Source: Nitrospirota bacterium (GTDB lineage Bacteria > Nitrospirota > Nitrospiria > SBBL01 > Manganitrophaceae). From it: DNA of 5,068 bases. Both the position numbers and the translations under genes were made by a program. This document shows, piece after piece, positions 5,006 to 5,068 of this stretch; the first letter of the stretch is position 1; the number at the start of each line of letters is the position of its first letter. The stretch lies in NCBI GenBank assembly GCA_023248505.1, contig JAHFEM010000206.1:1-5068 (forward strand), in the 5' to 3' direction. The notes under the pieces are model-generated. The model was given only the letters and a program-made list of their open reading frames with translations. It ran no database searches and had not been told where the DNA came from.

Positions 5006-5068
5006 GCGTCGGCCTCGGCTTCCGCCGATTCGTCCCGCTCTCCCTTCTCCGCCAGGCGCGCCACGCCG
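5002..5068 (-). CDS. C-terminal end of an upstream gene (partial)
   Basis: On the minus strand one frame is open from the window edge to a TGA at 5004-5002. It gives 21 residues, GVARLAEKGERDESAEAEAD and a final A. The stop overlaps the GTG start of the TPR gene by four bases (GTGA), the usual layout of coupled operon genes. The Glu/Ala-rich tail does not identify the protein. The support is the overlap geometry and the protein-like composition only. Confidence 0.5.
   Translation of the reverse strand, partial: GVARLAEKGERDESAEAEADA

Overview
The window reads as chromosomal DNA of a Gram-negative bacterium. Supporting signs are a probable lipoprotein signal peptide at the left edge, a membrane-anchored TPR protein, the DciA-type helicase-loader family, and a one-piece tmRNA next to smpB. 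The flanks are GC-rich (a hand count of 4561-4620 gives 34 G+C of 60). The phylum cannot be fixed from sequence alone. The tmRNA tag ANEQLALAA and the CGTTAAA-type heptamer repeats would fit a Nitrospirota-like or deltaproteobacterial lineage, but that is a weak guess.

Layout, left to right. (1) At 1-114, on the minus strand, lies the N-terminus of a probable lipoprotein that runs off the window. A 136-base divergent intergenic region follows, with one good sigma70-type promoter on each strand. (2) At 251-1104, on the plus strand, is a two-gene unit: a small cupin-fold protein, then a methylated-DNA-protein cysteine methyltransferase (Ogt/MGMT family). The two are almost contiguous and probably translationally coupled. 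(3) At 1105-1261 is a convergent intergenic region with hairpins. (4) At 1262-2566, on the minus strand, is a 434-residue protein that I do not recognise. It lies in visibly more AT-rich DNA (50 G+C of 120 at 1681-1800) and looks like accessory DNA. (5) At 2590-3579, on the minus strand, is the trans-translation module: smpB, then ssrA (tmRNA), then a large palindromic terminator. The smpB-ssrA spacer is filled by two inverted arrays of 7-base repeats that also supply the smpB stop codon. (6) At 3646-4161, on the plus strand, is a DUF721/DciA-family protein, divergent from smpB with overlapping promoter -10 elements. (7) At 4115-5005, on the minus strand, is a TPR protein with an N-terminal membrane anchor, overlapping the dciA 3' end by 47 bases. 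Its GTG start overlaps the stop of a further upstream gene cut by the right edge.

Functionally, SmpB and tmRNA work together to rescue stalled ribosomes, Ogt repairs O6-alkylguanine, and DciA-family proteins help load the replicative helicase. The most unusual items are the uncharacterised 434-residue protein beside the tmRNA gene, the inverted heptamer arrays between smpB and ssrA, and two genes whose best promoters place the transcript start at or within a few bases of the start codon, suggesting leaderless mRNAs. I see no CRISPR array, transposase or integrase, and no complete novel multi-gene system.
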